A stretch of 31,388 nt of DNA from Zygnema cylindricum (taxonomy: Eukaryota; Streptophyta; Zygnematophyceae; Zygnematales; Zygnemataceae): assembly GCA_037447655.1 (NCBI GenBank), contig JBBHKE010002269.1, positions 1-31,388 on the forward strand, given 5' to 3'. The translations under genes and the position numbers were made by a program. Shown in pieces: positions 8,402 to 18,579 of this stretch. Every line of letters starts with the position of its first letter. Position 1 is the first letter of the stretch. The notes under the pieces were generated by a model, which did no database searches, was not told the DNA's origin, and saw nothing but the letters and a program-made list of their open reading frames with translations.

Positions 8402-11400
8402 ATGGCAGCAGGGAGGCACACTGCTCTGCTTGTGATTGATATGCAGGTGAGCTTTTGCTTGGTTTTGAAGAGTCATATGAAAAAAAAATAAAAATCAGAC
8501 CGTATAATTCTGTGCATGTGGATGGAGGGAAGAGGAAAGTGGGTGGAGGAGGAAGGAGGAGGAATGAGGGAGAAGAAGGAAGGAGGAAGGCAGGACTGGG
8601 GAAGAGGAAGGAGGAAAGAGGCAGTTTCCACAGACTCTGACAGTACACTGCCCATAGCTATTAGTGTTAATAACACTTATTCGGTCGCGGCTTTTTTTGA
8701 CCAAAATGTACACAATAGTGTTAATAACTCTATTTAAGGGAGTGGACTACAAGTTGCCACGTCTCTCTCCACTTAAGTATTATTACACATTCTAATTCTG
8801 CTCTTATACTAATAATAACTTTGCACTAACACCAATGGGCAGTGCACTCGTTTGCATCTATGTATCCAATGTTTCCATTTGACCTTTTTGAGAGTTTGGT
8901 CGTAGGTTACTACTGGCAGTAGTTCTACATGCTTTGTCTCTCTATGTTATCTTTGTCAAACTGAGGCATTACAAAAGAAATCTTACTGCATCCAGGCTTT
9001 CCAAATGCCTCCAGTCTATCATCAGCTTTGTCTTATTGAAGGATGTAATTCCATTTTCACGTCTCATGCTGTCGGGAATTCCTTGTATTCTTGGATTATT
9101 TTACAGGCATTCCGAAATTTGAAGAAGTGTAATGTCAATATGTCAAATTCTGAATAGTGTCATGCATGTGGCCTCTTAGTCAGAAGGGGTGTTATTGTAT
9201 ACCCTTTTTGTAGTCGAAGAGACAGCGGCTTAGACTGGATTTGAAACTTTATCTCCCAATTTGAGGGTGTTCTATGTATTTGAAGCAGCCCTAGTTGGCC
9301 GGGAATGTTTGCAGAAAGACATTTTTTATTTTCTTCCCCTGCCTCCAAAATGCATTCTTACAAAAGGCAGGTATGGGATTGCTCTGGGACTTGTTTCCAG
9401 AATGACTTTTTATTGGCAGATGCTCCCATGTGCGTGAAAGGTGGGCTTGCGGTTTTGCCAGGAGTAGTTAAGGCTGTGGACGTGGCTCGAGAGAAAGATG
9501 TTCATGTCATTTGGGTAAGTATGGAGGCAAAGGGATAGACAGGACAATGCCGTTTTGCTGGTATATTCCATTCATTTGTTCTTTTATTGTTGTTGTCCCC
9601 ATGATTTTTTACTCTAAAAGTTACATGGAACAACCATTTTTTGCTGGAATAGTAAGTGGTTTTCTGTAACTGCTGCCATTCTAAACTAAAGCAATGCCAT
9701 CTGCAAAAGTAACTGTAAATCTTAAGGGTTTGTTGTTCCAGGTGTTGGACACTGTATCCATCTTATCTTTTTAAATGGTATTTTTTGTGTCCATGTGGTC
9801 TAACAGGTTGTTGACACCATTTTCTTTGTGTGCAGGTTATTAGAGAACATGACTCAAGTGGTACTGACGTTGAACGTATTCGCGAGCATTTGTTTTTAGG
9901 GGATCGTCCCGGAGCTGTCGTGTCAGGCACAGCTGGAGCAGCATTGGCTGACGGCCTTGTAGTTAAGAAGGGAGAGCACGTAGTAGTGAAAAAGCGATGG
10001 AGTGCATTTTTTCATACCCATTTAGAGCTCATCTTGCGACGCCTTGGCGTGACTAAAATTGTGATTGCAGGTAAACTTGGTGCCCTTGTTCTAATTTGCA
10101 TTTTTTTTCGTTTTCCTTGAACTTGTCAAAGGGGTATTCTGTGGAAGTGCTTGGCTTTGTTACCGTAAATTGCATGAGGACTGTTTTGTAATGTCATCAA
10201 ATTTATGGTTGTGCCAAACTTCATGCATGCATCATTTGACATATTATTATATGTTTTTTAGTAAAGCACCACACTTCTGCCTACTTTCAGGCTGCTAGCA
10301 GACCACTCGTAAGGTAAAGGAGATTATTGTAAAAGGACCAAAATGGCGATTTATTGGACAGCATTTTTTCATCTCTTTATGTCATAAATGTTTACTTCTT
10401 TGTCCTTGCGATAGCATTTGTTGTCTCCATCCTTACTCTAGTTACGCATGTAATGTTTCTGTTCACCATCACGATCTGTAGTCAATAAACACTTTGTTGA
10501 ATTGACATTCTCTACTGGAGGTATTCATTTTTCCTGTCTTTAAATCATAATCCTTGCATCAGAAGTATTCCTGTAGGAAAAAGGGTTTGTTAAAAATCAA
10601 TGTGGGAAGTGATATACTATCAAGTTTATGTTTAAATTGGATCACTACATGTTACTGGCTCTGGTTCAGGTGTTCAGACTCCTAACTGTATTCGCCAGAC
10701 AGCCTTCGATGCCATTGCCTACGACTATGAAGAGGTCATCTGTTTGGTTGATGCTACTGCGGCTGGAACACTAGAAGTTCATGAAGGTAGGAGTCTCAAA
10801 TTTCAAATCCTCGTGTACCAGTTGTTTTACCATGATTTGCTCTTGAAGTTCATGGCATGGAGCTGGCAAATTTATGACTTTCACTCTGACCTTTTATGTT
10901 TGGTCAGAATTGGTGGTTAAAAAGTATGTCTATGGGCTCATGTCTGGTATTTACCACTATTGCAACTGGTTAATCTCCTCAAAGAGGAAAGGAACAATTG
11001 TTGGCTTTCTTGGAAAAAAATATTTTCTTTTATGTTTGTGTTAAGACCAGCTTCAAAAAACAATACTATGCATTTGAATACAGCCTAGTTTAGGTCATAT
11101 TGTGCAACATGCTTGGAAAACACACTTGTTAAACCAGACGAAGTTTAAATACAGATGGAATGAAAAACATACAATGACCATGTTGTTATTTTATCGATTC
11201 TGACCACGCCGACTTTCATGTCTTTACTGCGAATTTGTGCTATATAGTTTCCGGATAGTGGTGAATGTTACATTTGATGATTGAGTAGGAGTTAGAATGT
11301 ATCGCTTAAATAGCTCTCTTGGGGTGAATTTACAGACACATGTTAAGACGTGTTTCATGGAGTTGTTTATGATACCCTTCATAGTGTTTTTTTCTGTCAT

Positions 11401-12652
11401 TGTGTCAATACTTCTGTAAAGTCCTTTCATATCTAGCTCTGGTAATGTCAGTGATGCAAAGTTGTACATTTTCTGTAAAACGTTTTAGTTTAGCTGCTTT
11501 TATGTCTGTTTTTCCATTTGTCTTTTCTTTGAAAGGCAAGATCCCTGTGCTGGAAACAAACTCTCATTGTTCCTGTATGTGTAGCGGTCAGTGGTTAATT
11601 TTCACAGGTTATTACCGTTTGTAGCAAACAGTAATGTACCACGCTGGGGATCACTATTAGAGTTAGTGAATTATTAGCGTTAGCACTTGAATAGAATGAC
11701 TAGTGTTGTGTATCGGCAAGATATTTATCGTGATAGCACCGATACCGATAGTTATGGGTTATCGAAAGGTCAGGGGCCCCGATATATCGCTCCGAGACCA
11801 ACAAATTCCTTATCGGCGATAAGTAGAAAAAATGTAGTACGCTATATAATAGTACTCTATAATAATCTGTATTATATTTTTCACTGTATATAGCGTGGCA
11901 TGCCACGTGTAAAAATCTGTTCCGTACTCTGTGTAACGTGATAGAGGCGGTTCAGTATGACGGAATAAATCGTACAATTTTACGGTGCAATCCGTACAAT
12001 TATCGCCGATAGTTATCGGTACCGGTGTTATCGCGATAAAAAACCGATTTTATCGATGTTATCGGTGTTTGTTATCGAGATAAAAACTGATCGATGTTAT
12101 CGGTTTTTTATCGGCAATAACACCGGTTTCGATATATCGTGCCAATATATCGATTATCGGCAAGCCAAATAGCGGTACATATCGATTATCGGCAAAACCT
12201 TGCCGATACACAACACTAAGAATTACACAAAAATTGTCTTTTCGGTGTGGCTTATTATGAGCCACTGACCTTAATGTTGTGTTTTAGACTAAGTTATCAT
12301 TTCCGGTCTAAAAACAATGAGTGGTTAACTTTAATTGCGGTAGGCAGTTTACCATGCAAAAAAAGCGGTTTTGATTTTTTTCATACTGTATAGACATGAC
12401 ATATCAAGACGGAGGTAAGCAGACAATTCTTTCTACTTTCTTATGTGGGACCCATATGAGTGACTTATTTGGTCGTGTGAACACCTGTATTGGGCTCTGT
12501 GAAGTCCTCCTTCTCAAAGGCTATTTTGCTCGAGTCATATACTCATCATTTTTTCATGTTTGTGGTGGTTGAGTGCAGCAAATATGTTTGACATGCGAAA
12601 GGTTGGAATTTGTACTCCAACAGTTGAAGAATGGGCTGAATCACAAGCTTAG
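8402..12652 (+). CDS. Isochorismatase-family cysteine hydrolase (nicotinamidase-like, At3g16190 type), five exons
   Basis: Exons are 8402-8446, 9401-9514, 9836-10070, 10670-10786 and 12579-12652, all with GT-AG introns. Together they encode 194 residues, the usual length for the family. Introns are 954, 321, 599 and 1792 bp. The protein starts with the beta strand and acid motif TALLVIDMQNDF (candidate catalytic Asp13). It continues with VIWVIREHD (about 51-59), the Lys motif VVKKRWSAFFHT (candidate Lys105) and the nucleophile loop GVQTPNCIRQTAFDA (Cys138). It ends VGICTPTVEEW, a C-terminal signature shared with At3g16190. An Asp-Lys-Cys triad is therefore present by alignment from memory. 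The substrate is unknown; the Arabidopsis relative is annotated as a probable inactive nicotinamidase. No targeting peptide is seen. Intron 4 carries a hAT MITE, and intron 1 carries a purine tract and a small foldback. The ATG has G at -3 and +4. Confidence 0.88.
8516..8632 (+). repeat. Purine-rich tract in intron 1
   Basis: About 115 bp of almost pure A/G on the sense strand (GGAGGAAGGAGGAGGAATGAG and similar), soon after the first exon. The strand asymmetry could allow triplex or R-loop formation. It is also a simple slippage product. Confidence 0.75.
8662..8732. mobile_element. Small foldback sequence, possible mini-MITE, in intron 1
   Basis: 71 bp beginning TAGTGTTAATAACACTTATT and ending AATAGTGTTAATAACTCTA, which are near inverses of each other. 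Each end is also nearly self-palindromic (AGTGTTAATAACACT). No clear target duplication was found. Confidence 0.4.
11701..12218. mobile_element. hAT-type MITE of a TATCG-rich family, inside intron 4
   Basis: 518 bp with perfect 20-bp terminal inverted repeats: TAGTGTTGTGTATCGGCAAG at 11701-11720 and its exact inverse at 12199-12218. The flanking 8-bp sequences AGAATGAC (11693-11700) and AGAATTAC (12219-12226) differ at one base, which fits a hAT target duplication. The subterminal regions are packed with TATCG/CGATA pentamers (for example TTATCGGTGTTTGTTATCG), the dense short subterminal motifs that hAT transposases bind. There is no coding capacity. Sense-strand intron splicing should be unaffected, since the exon 4 and exon 5 junctions are intact. 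Confidence 0.92.
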
Positions 12653-13979
12653 CGTATGCTGGGAACTGAGAAGAATGTGGCAAAGACTCTAGTGACATCC
12701 TAACGTTGTGGCAAAGCCCAAAATGCTTTGACAGTGGAAGAAATTTATTTGCTGTGTATTCGCAAAACATGAATGGTTGTTTCTTTCATGCGCGGGAAGC
12801 TTATTGAAAGCTTGGGATGAAATGCTCTGCAGAACTGAGACTTGACTGGACTTTGACTGACTTGATTTGCCTTGCGACTTTTGTTCTGTATGCGTGAACC
12901 TCAAAGAAACATAAGCAAGTGTACATTTTGTGGTTGGAGCTGTCTTTTCAGCTGTTCACGCCTTCCTTTCTTGTTTTTCTGGCAGGTTTATTGGTTTGGG
13001 CAGTTGAATTAGTTTGTCTCCTGTTCTTTCAGTTATAATAATAATAAGCTTTGTTAAGCTTTGAATGAGTACTTCGAAGCGGATCAAGTAATGAAAAAAA
13101 AAATCACTAATTTGGGGACAGGTGCCACTTGCAGTTCTCCAAAATTATCATATACGCAATCTTAGATGTGACAGGGTAATTAGCAATGTATTGTCAATAG
13201 GCCGGTGGAAGAGTTAACATTATCAACCTGGTTTTCCCTCATCTCTTCAATGGTAGTCTGGTATCCTTTACCGCAGTTTGTGCAAAAGGATACAAACATA
13301 TGGATTACGTTGAAATAATAATTATAATATTTTTGCCTAGCAAAAGTGCATCAATGCATGATTGTTCGATGATGTGACAATTTGTTTGATTACTATCTTT
13401 TAACTCAGGTGAAATCTTGCAAAGTATTTCTTTTCTGCAATGAGTTACAGAATCATCTTCTATACCAAAAAAACTGCTTTTGCCTCCTTTTTATTGGTTC
13501 ATTGTCTACTCTTTAGTTTGACAGAAAAGCTCTTCCTTCCAACCAAAATCAATCGGCAAAATTGACAAGGATGATTCTAGAAACATTTTAATTCTGGAAG
13601 AATTCAAAATAAAAACCAGTTTTGGACACACTTTGTGATTTAAATGTTGCAAAACCTTTTCAAAATCTTGTAAGAAATTAGTAACAGTTGATGAAGACAG
13701 GAAAAAATTGCTAAAAACGTTAAAAGTCAGAAAAAAAGTATTTTGCAAAAAGAAATGGTAAGTCGTCAAAAGGGGGAAAAAAACCCTAAAAGAAGCAAGG
13801 AAAAGAAAAAGGAAACTAATAAGGCACTATAAAACAACTCTTTACGAAGGATAAAGAATTAGAAAAAGTGGAATGATATCCGCAAATCAAACAGAAAAAT
13901 TAGGTGAATGTCGCTCAAAAGAACAGAAAAAAAAAGACATACACACTTGATTAAGTTCCGTTTCCACTATTTTCTTTAA
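12653..13979. other. 3' flank of the hydrolase gene and intergenic DNA
   Basis: The first few hundred bases probably include the 3' UTR; ATAATAATAATAAGC near 13035 is a possible near-upstream element. The rest is AT-rich with no frame I can support. The 87-residue minus-strand frame at 13506-13769 has no motif and lies in A-rich DNA. Confidence 0.5.
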
Positions 13980-14130
13980 TCCCTCCCCCCCGCCCCCGGC
14001 TAACCCCAAACACAAAAAAAAAGGAAAGAAGACAAAGAGAGAGGGAGAGAGAGGGAGGGAGGGGAAGAAAGCGTCCGAGGGAGAGGGAGAGAGAGAGAGG
14101 AGAGGGAGAACCTGACTAACTTAGCCTCGT
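13980..14130. repeat. C-rich then GA-rich low-complexity tract
   Basis: A C-run at 13980-14005 (CCCTCCCCCCCGCCCCCGG) is followed from about 14026 by GAGAGAGGGAG-type purine repeats to about 14110. Confidence 0.8.
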
Positions 14131-14227
14131 CAATTTTCTCCTCCTACCCTCGCCCCCAAAAATCCCTTCCAAAATAAAACTCTAAATTTTTGAAGGTCCT
14201 CCATTTCCACTTCTATTCCAACAAAAC

Positions 14228-14470
14228 TAGTGTTGTGTATCGGTAAAAAAATTATCGCGATAACACCGATACCGATAGTTATCGGTTATCGAACGGTCAG
14301 AGGTCTCGATATATCGGTCCGAGACCAACAAATTCCGTATCGGCGATAACTTAGAAAATATAAAGTATGCATACCATAGTACTTTATAACATACTGTATT
14401 ATATTATTGACTTTATATAGCGTGGCATGCCAAGTATAAGAATCTGTTCCGTATCTGTTTAACTGCAGTA
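14228..14470 (+). mobile_element. Left half of a TATCG-family hAT MITE
   Basis: It begins TAGTGTTGTGTATCGGTAA and follows the 11701 copy for about 240 bp (shared CGAGACCAACAAATTCC and ATATAGCGTGGCATGCCA), then stops at about 14470. A right half resumes at 17465-17663, and a further terminus lies at 25198-25252. It is therefore a copy broken by later insertions or rearrangement. Confidence 0.75.
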
Positions 14471-15279
14471 TTTTACGGGCAGTGCAGCACATAAACGTTG
14501 ACAAATTTAAAACAATACTTTCTAGTTCTAAGGGTGAAGTTCCATCAAGCGAAAAGTGGCGTTTTTTACAGAAATCCGCGACTCTCCGTACCAAATCGTA
14601 CCGCCTATTTTGTTTTTATATGAAAAACAACATTACAGAGAATCTTGCCGATACTCTCCGAAGGTCTTGGAGGTAATACTGGCCGTCGGATGTTCATCTG
14701 CGAGGAGTTCACTTCAATTTTCTCTGTTACAGTAAACCCACCTCGAGGAGGTGGGTTGGCATATACAGAAAAAAAAAATTTGTGACACGGTGGACAATTA
14801 AGCTACGTGTCATGATGGAAAACCAACGAAAAATCTTAAGATTTGCACATGACACGCGCTTTCCAAAATTCAACCGAAAATAAAAACGAAATTTCGTAAC
14901 ATTCCCTCGTCACGCTATTTTCGGTAACTTTTGTTCGTCACACTATTTCACTCAAAGGACTTTCGTTATGTTCGAAAACTGAAACCCTAAAAAATGAGGT
15001 GGCGTACAGACTGGCGTCTGCAAAATGTATACAAGTTTTGTCGTATAATTACTTCGTACGCAGGTACATGGTACGCAAGCATAGATGTTTCATTCGTTAA
15101 AATTTTGAAAATTTTACGATTATGCATTATTTTTAGGGTTTTTTTAACTTTTCGTAAATTTCGTATAGTTTTCGTGTACGGACATATTGTACGGAATGTA
15201 TTTGTACGGACGTACGAAAAGTATGAGTGTACATTGTACGGACAAGCGGTACGTACGGGTTTTTTTTTTAAATATAAGT
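14471..15279. other. Unassigned sequence with a strong hairpin
   Basis: No supported gene. At 14735-14757 there is a perfect 10-bp stem AACCCACCTC / GAGGTGGGTT around a GAG loop, with CTCGAG at its centre. From 15000 the sequence is rich in GTACG motifs. Confidence 0.5.
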
Positions 15280-15774
15280 TACACCGCGAATCGTAATTAG
15301 AGTTCTTTACGCTAATTCCGTCACCCCAAATTTTGACTCTTTCACTATAAATAGAGTACATTATTCTAAATTATCCTTTACGTTATTGAAGGTACTTTTT
15401 GAATGAGCGTTAATAACTCTAATACAGTTCCGTTTTAAATAGTGTGGCGTACGGTCGGTGTCCGACGATGCAATATTGTACTTTATTAAGTAAAAAAGTA
15501 CAAATAATGATTTAGTACAGGTTGTTTTCATGTAACTGCGTTTTAACAAACCGCGTAATGAAAACGTCATAGTGACGTCAAACTGTATGTTTTGTCAGAT
15601 TTTGTACTTGTACTTAATTTACAGTGGATATATTCAGCGCCCAAATTTACGCCCAAATTACAGTAAAATTACTTTTTGAAAAAGTTATAACACAAATTAG
15701 AGTTCATAGCTCTAATTTTTTTTTTCTATTTTTACTCTAATTTTTTCTTTACTCTAGTTACGATTCGCGGTGTA
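15280..15774. mobile_element. TA-target MITE, copy 2
   Basis: 495 bp, ends TACACCGCGAATCGTAATTA and TAGTTACGATTCGCGGTGTA, with one mismatch in 20. The interior matches the copy at 6972-7475 in the same orientation. TA is at both edges. Unlike copy 1 it has no long flanking direct repeats. Confidence 0.85.
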
Positions 15775-16205
15775 CTTCATTTCCGCGGTATGTACGGATA
15801 TACTTTAATCGTTTAAGTGTTGTACTGTATTTTATTCTGATTATTTTTTTGGAGTTTTTCGTATTTTTATTATATAATATGTCAAAGTCGGTCAACGCAT
15901 TTTAAAAAATGTGAAATTTTGAATAATGCGCATATGCATTCTTTTTCAAAATACTTTACCGTGCGCATAGTACGAATGGAACATCTATGTACGCAAGTCA
16001 AGATTTGAAGTTAAGATTGTCGGTGCTAAATATCTGAAAGATATTCAATATTGGATCGTAGAACACACACGTGGCTTACAAACTCTACGTGATGGAACTT
16101 CGACTCAATCGACCCGGTCTGTAGAGTTTGCCGTACAATTACAGAAACGTATGATGGAACTTCACCCTAAAACTATAGTACCGAAACGGGAAAAATAAAT
16201 TACAT
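15775..16205. other. Unassigned intergenic sequence
   Basis: No gene or repeat recognised apart from a short phrase (GATGGAACTTC) occurring twice, near 16091 and 16152. Confidence 0.4.
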
Positions 16206-16605
16206 TGTAAATATATAAATCCGACTTCTTCGAAAAAAGGGTCTGAAAAAAACAGTCTGAAAAAAATCTATAAAAACGGTCCAAAATATGGTCGCAAAAA
16301 ACAATGTAAACAACGGTCTGAAAAAAACAGTAAGAAGAGCGGTCTAAAAAAACGGTGAAAAGAACGAACCAAAAAACTGGTCGAGAAAGGACGATCTTAA
16401 AAAACGGCCCAAACAAAAAACAGTATAAAAAGGCCATAAATAAATGATAAATAAAATGGTCTAAAAACGGTAAAAAACGGCCTAAAAAACGGACCAATTA
16501 TGCCCTACTGAAAACGGTATGAAAGACGGACTAAAAAAAGATCAAAATGGTCTAAAAAAGGACAAGGAAACGGTATGAAAAACCGTGTGAAAATGGTCTA
16601 TAAAT
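16206..16605. repeat. Degenerate short tandem array, ACGGTCTAAAAA type
   Basis: Imperfect units of roughly 12-16 bp (GGTCTGAAAAAAACAG, CGGTCTAAAAAAACGG and so on) fill this stretch and reappear at about 17372-17405 beyond the hAT element. That element therefore landed inside the array. The 111-residue minus-strand frame at 16162-16497 is translated repeat. Confidence 0.75.
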
Positions 16606-17371
16606 TAGTGTTGGGTATCGGGTAAATTCATATCGCGATAATTTCGATATTCGATATATTGAATATCGATCGAGTAGAATCTTCGATATATCGTACCGGG
16701 ACCAACATAATCCATCGCGATATATATCTCGATATATAGTATTTTTTAAATTTAATATTTATATAATATGTTATTTTAGCGAGAAAGACAAATTGTCTGA
16801 TACGCCACGTACGACGTGGTTTTCGTTCTGTGATTTATTAAAGGTAGACGCCGCAAAATGTAACCGACAAAAAAGTGTTGATTATTTAATTCTGTAATTC
16901 ATATAATTACTTATTTAGTACGTAGAGAACTTCACGTACGAAAAGTTAACACTAATTAATGACCTAAACAAAAAAGAATATATATTATTATTTTTATTCA
17001 TTATTTTTTGAAGTGTACAAAATTTGAATTCCTATTATTATTTTTAGGATTTATTTTTTGAAGTGTACAAAATGTGATTTTTTTTTATTATTGTTATTCA
17101 TTATCTTTTGAAGTGTACAAAATGTGAATTTTTATTATTATTTTTATTATTATTTTTATTAATTTGGAGTAGCAGTAGCTACAACTACAAGCTGCAGCAG
17201 CACTAGCATTGGCAGCAGTAGCGAGACTTGTTTTCTATTTTATTTTTTTTAATCTCGATATATTGGCGATACGATATATTACAGATATATCGTGATATCC
17301 GGATTTTCGATATATCAAAGCGATGTATCGATTATCGGGTATCGGAAAATGGTCCTCGATACCCAACGCTA
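16606..17371. mobile_element. hAT-type MITE, second subfamily (GGGTATCG ends)
   Basis: 766 bp. The left end is TAGTGTTGGGTATCG; the inverse of the right end is TAGCGTTGGGTATCG, one mismatch in 15. The 8-bp flanks CTATAAAT (16598-16605) and CTAAAAAT (17372-17379) differ at one base. The subterminal regions have many CGATATATCG motifs. The centre holds a 50-bp triplicate, an ATT-rich stretch and an AGC/CAG-rich stretch (17167-17226). No transposase. Confidence 0.88.
17001..17150 (+). repeat. 50-bp tandem repeat, three copies
   Basis: Copies begin at 17001, 17051 and 17101, each carrying TTTTGAAGTGTACAAAAT followed by an ATT-rich tail. It lies within the hAT element. Confidence 0.9.
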
Positions 17372-17464
17372 CTAAAAATGATCTAAAAACGGTGTAAAAA
17401 TTTGTCAGCCTGAAATTTTCAGACCGTCCGGGGAATAACACGTTAGAGTTGAGTGGACTGGCCG

Positions 17465-17663
17465 TACATTTGTCTGGAAGTCCTGTACATTTATCGCCAA
17501 TAGTTATTAATATCGGTGTTATTGCCGATAATCCACCGATATTATCAGATATTTTTAGGCGAGAGCAATGATGGCGATATATCGTACCAATATATCGATT
17601 ATCGGCAACCCGAAAAAAGGCCCATATTGGATATCAGCAAATCCTTACCGTTACACAAGACAG
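17465..17663 (+). mobile_element. Right half of a TATCG-family hAT MITE
   Basis: It matches about 11990-12218 (shared CCAATATATCGATTATCGGC) and ends in a decayed terminus, CCTTACCGTTACACAAGACA. It is probably the partner of 14228-14470. The 8 bp beyond it (AACGTTAG) match the left flank AACAAAAC only weakly. Confidence 0.6.
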
Positions 17664-17684
17664 AACGTTAGACAAAACGCGAGG

Positions 17685-18269
17685 TCGCAAAAGTCAAAAA
17701 TTTTCATACCCGAAACCGACCGTTTTTTTTTTTTCAAAATCTGAGTAATCGACGCCCGACCTAGTTTTGTCACGCTCCAAAATTGTTAACCGTTAACCGA
17801 CCGTCGTTTACGAAAAAAAAAAAATTAACCGAATCTTGATTTTTCGCGACTAACCGTGCCCGCCCGTAACCGAACAAGTACAAATTAATCAATGTACGAC
17901 GGAATAAGCCAATAATTACGATTTGTCGCGTTCCCTAAGATTTGCGAAATGAATAGTGTTACTACCGTGTCAGATTTGCGACGCTTTGTCGCGTTCCCTT
18001 TGATTTGCGAAATAAATAGCTTACTACAGTACCGTGTCAGATTTGCGACGCTAATCATGATGTCACGTACTTCCACGATGCCAAAGAGTACAAAGTACAA
18101 GAATGTTGGATTATAAGGACAGTACAAAATTTTCATTTTTTTTGGTTTTTTGGTTGACCGACCGTAACCGACCGTTTTTTTTTCCGGGTGAATCAACTGA
18201 CCGTAACCGCCCAACCCCCAAAATTTGGCAACCGAATCCGTTCCGGATCCGGCGCGGGCGGTCGCTTAA
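17685..18269 (+). mobile_element. Left arm of a large foldback (inverted-repeat) element
   Basis: From TCGCAAAAGTCA at 17685 this arm is the inverse of 24874-25182 followed inward by 20268-20496. It includes a repeated motif of about 65 bp, TTTGTCGCGTTCCC...GATTTGCGACGCT, and CCGACCGTAACCGACCG runs near its inner end. It stops at the assembly gap. No coding capacity. Confidence 0.75.
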
Positions 18270-18279
18270 NNNNNNNNNN
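18270..18279. other. Assembly gap, 10 N
   Basis: Ten ambiguous bases at the inner end of the left foldback arm, a place where long inverted repeats would be expected to break assembly. The true gap length is unknown. Confidence 1.
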
Positions 18280-18579
18280 CCTATTAGCCTAGGATGTCCC
18301 TTTAAACGAGGATTCATGTAGCCTGATAAATGACATTAGCTCTACTATAGCAGTCAATTACGGTTTAACCTGAAAGGCGGAAGTTGTTTTTAAGTAGGTC
18401 TAATGTGTAGTCAGTGGACTTTGGTCGTTTAGAAGTTGGTTGACTTCCTCTTAAGCTTAATGTAGGGAGCTATTATTGTTTTGGTCTCCAGGTGTCTACC
18501 CATTATCTAACCTAACCAGTTTTCAAATTCCAGCCACTCAGAATTTTTATCTTCTAAAGTTAACTTATCTTCCAGCCCT

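Noticed and set aside
8389-8439. Alternative start codon for the hydrolase gene
   Set aside because: This ATG is out of frame with the conserved TALLVIDMQ motif. It can only be an upstream ORF.
16162-16497. 111-residue hydrophobic minus-strand frame
   Set aside because: It is translated ACGGTCTAAAAA-type repeat; the Phe/Leu richness is due to base composition.
17001-17150. CRISPR-like array
   Set aside because: The units are contiguous 50-bp tandem copies with no variable spacers, inside a eukaryotic MITE.
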